Notes under the pieces: model-generated
Told to the model about the DNA's origin: nothing
Database searches by the model: none
What the model saw: the letters and a program-made list of their open reading frames with translations, nothing else
DNA from: Pseudomonadota bacterium
GTDB lineage: Bacteria; Myxococcota; Polyangia; Polyangiales; Polyangiaceae
NCBI GenBank assembly: GCA_023419055.1
Contig: JAEZYO010000548.1
Span: 1-6,757 of the forward strand
Length of the DNA stretch: 6,757 bases
Reading direction: 5' to 3'
Made by a program: the position numbers and the translations under genes
Shown: one piece after another, positions 6,139 through 6,757 of the stretch
How the letters are laid out: each line of letters opens with the position of its first letter
Position numbering within the stretch: position 1 is the stretch's first letter

Positions 6139-6280
6139 CCGTTCCTCACACACGCGGAGAGAAGGCTCTCGAGGACGGCGGCTCGCGCAATCGGGCTGAT
6201 TTCTAGGCGCGGCGTGCGGTGCGCGCCGTTCGACTAGAGCGCTCGCTACCGGAGTAGCCGCCCAGTATCGACGCCGTATT

Positions 6281-6312
6281 CGTGCCAGGATCGGCACAGT
6301 TCGCGGTGCCAG
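6281..6312. promoter_or_regulatory. Upstream activator site cluster, second copy
   Basis: Three half-sites: GTGCC (6282-6286), GGCAC (6293-6297) and GTGCC (6306-6310). The first two have the same N6 spacing as the perfect dyad at 1112-1129. The block TCGGCACAG-N4-CGGTGCCAGC (6291-6313) matches the block at 1143-1164 apart from the spacer. The dyad centre is about 178 bp upstream of the sigma-54 start predicted near 6112, suitable for an enhancer-binding protein acting by DNA looping. Confidence 0.58.
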
Positions 6313-6443
6313 CTTCGGCTCCACGCCTCGCGACGCCGTGACTTCGGCCTACGCCTTCGATCGGCCGCTCGTTCTTCGACTACCGGCGGTCCGTCTTCAC
6401 TGTTTCTCGCGAAACGCAATGGTGTGAATGCTGAAGCATCCCC

Positions 6444-6757
6444 TCATATGATGCCGAGCATTTCGCGCGAAAGTTCGTGCTCGGAGACGATCTTGCCGAA
6501 GGCTTCCATCAACGGCTGAAGGCGCTCGTCGCGAAGGTTTGGCAACGCCGAATACCAATAACAACCTTGACGAAATAGGGAATGCGTTCGTCGCTTCACG
6601 GTATTGACCTTCAAGTACTTATCCAAACCAAGCTGCTTCGCTGGCGGCCCCCAGCAACGTGAGCAAGCCTTGGGCGAAGGCGGCGAGCATCAGCAGCCGA
6701 TCGCGTCGTGCCGGGTCCTTGATGTGAGTGCTGGACAGACCGAGGCCAAAGCGCAGG
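6444..6757 (-). pseudogene. IS4-type DDE transposase C-terminal part, frameshifted and cut by edge
   Basis: Reading the minus strand from the right edge, one frame gives [20 protein letters not shown], continues through [12 protein letters not shown] and reaches TAA near 6621. The next frame continues the same protein without a break: [20 protein letters not shown], then RQGCYWYSALPNLRDERLQP, ending at TGA 6444-6446. The join needs one base removed near 6632-6638 (GAAGCAGCTTGG where GAAGCACTTGG would keep frame), so a 1-bp insertion is likely. The sequence resembles the C-terminal end of IS4-superfamily transposases (NTVKRRTHSLFRQG motif); the family call is from memory. The N-terminus and most catalytic residues lie outside the window. 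GC content is lower than in neighbouring genes, as expected for a mobile element. A programmed frameshift is less likely because no slippery run is present, and a sequencing error cannot be excluded. Confidence 0.75.

Larger units (their letters stand above)
6000..6443. other. Long intergenic control region of the 188-aa lipoprotein
   Basis: No convincing gene is seen in these 444 bases. From the lipoprotein outward they hold a structured leader (6054-6114), a sigma-54 promoter (6124-6138), an undistinguished spacer (6139-6280), a GTGCC half-site cluster (6281-6311) and then about 130 bases with nothing but a small dyad, ATGCT/AGCAT (6428-6439), just past the transposase stop. An outer end of the insertion sequence should lie near 6350-6443, but I could not find its inverted repeat because the partner end is outside the window. 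Confidence 0.5.

Noticed and set aside
6084..6241. Direct repeat CTAGAGCG at 6084-6091 and 6234-6241
   Set aside because: Only 8 bp, two copies, with no relation to the promoter spacing; not enough to call a site.
6273..6287. A second sigma-54-like match, TGGCACGAATACGGC on the minus strand
   Set aside because: It has GG and GC at the right spacing but a poor -12 element (CGGC), overlaps the half-site cluster, and would give a leader of about 260 nt; the match at 6124-6138 is better. It is probably a half-site that resembles a -24 element.
6461..6472. Perfect palindrome TTTCGCGCGAAA
   Set aside because: It falls within the transposase coding end and has no repeat elsewhere in this form; likely incidental.
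6444..6626. Separate 60-residue gene starting with TTG
   Set aside because: Its sequence continues the transposase frame from further right across a one-base shift, so it is a fragment of the pseudogene.
1..6757. tRNA, rRNA, CRISPR arrays, phage or defence genes
   Set aside because: No cloverleaf, regular spaced repeats or matching protein motifs were seen by eye on either strand.

Overview
The window looks like a piece of a high-GC deltaproteobacterial genome, most likely a myxobacterium of the Polyangiales (Sorangium/Polyangium type). The reasons are the strong GC bias, a membrane-anchored Hanks-type Ser/Thr kinase next to an FHA-domain sigma-54 activator, a kinesin-light-chain-like TPR protein, and several orphan exported proteins or lipoproteins. 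The organism call is inferred from gene style, not from a marker gene.

Layout, left to right. A lipoprotein gene on the minus strand runs off the left edge (1-400). Next is a minus-strand gene for a 99-residue exported protein with a very basic tail (658-957). A 265-bp divergent region separates it from a plus-strand TPR protein (1223-2176). The centre holds a divergent signalling pair: an FHA/AAA+/Fis-HTH sigma-54 enhancer-binding protein on the minus strand (2216-3613) and a six-helix membrane Ser/Thr kinase on the plus strand (3722-5404), with 108 bp between them. A 188-residue lipoprotein gene on the minus strand follows, convergent with the kinase (5433-5999). After a 444-bp gap comes the C-terminal part of a frameshifted IS4-type transposase, which runs off the right edge (6444-6757).

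The main result is a regulatory pattern linking these genes. Upstream of both the 99-aa exported protein and the 188-aa lipoprotein I find: (i) a strong sigma-54 -24/-12 promoter match on the coding strand (GGGCATGCCCCTTGC and TGGCATGCCCGTTGC, against TGGCACG-N4-TTGC); (ii) about 100-190 bp further upstream, a cluster of GTGCC/GGCAC half-sites sharing a nearly identical block (TCGGCACAG-N3/4-CGGTGCCAGC), placed like an enhancer for a bacterial enhancer-binding protein; and (iii) an inverted repeat beginning within 2-3 nt of the predicted transcription start. The simplest model is a local regulon. The membrane kinase senses a signal and phosphorylates a protein on threonine; the FHA domain of the activator reads that mark; the activator binds the GTGCC sites and drives sigma-54 transcription of the two flanking exported proteins. 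The TPR protein may be an adaptor. The promoter, half-site and hairpin sequences are seen directly; the connection between them is inference.
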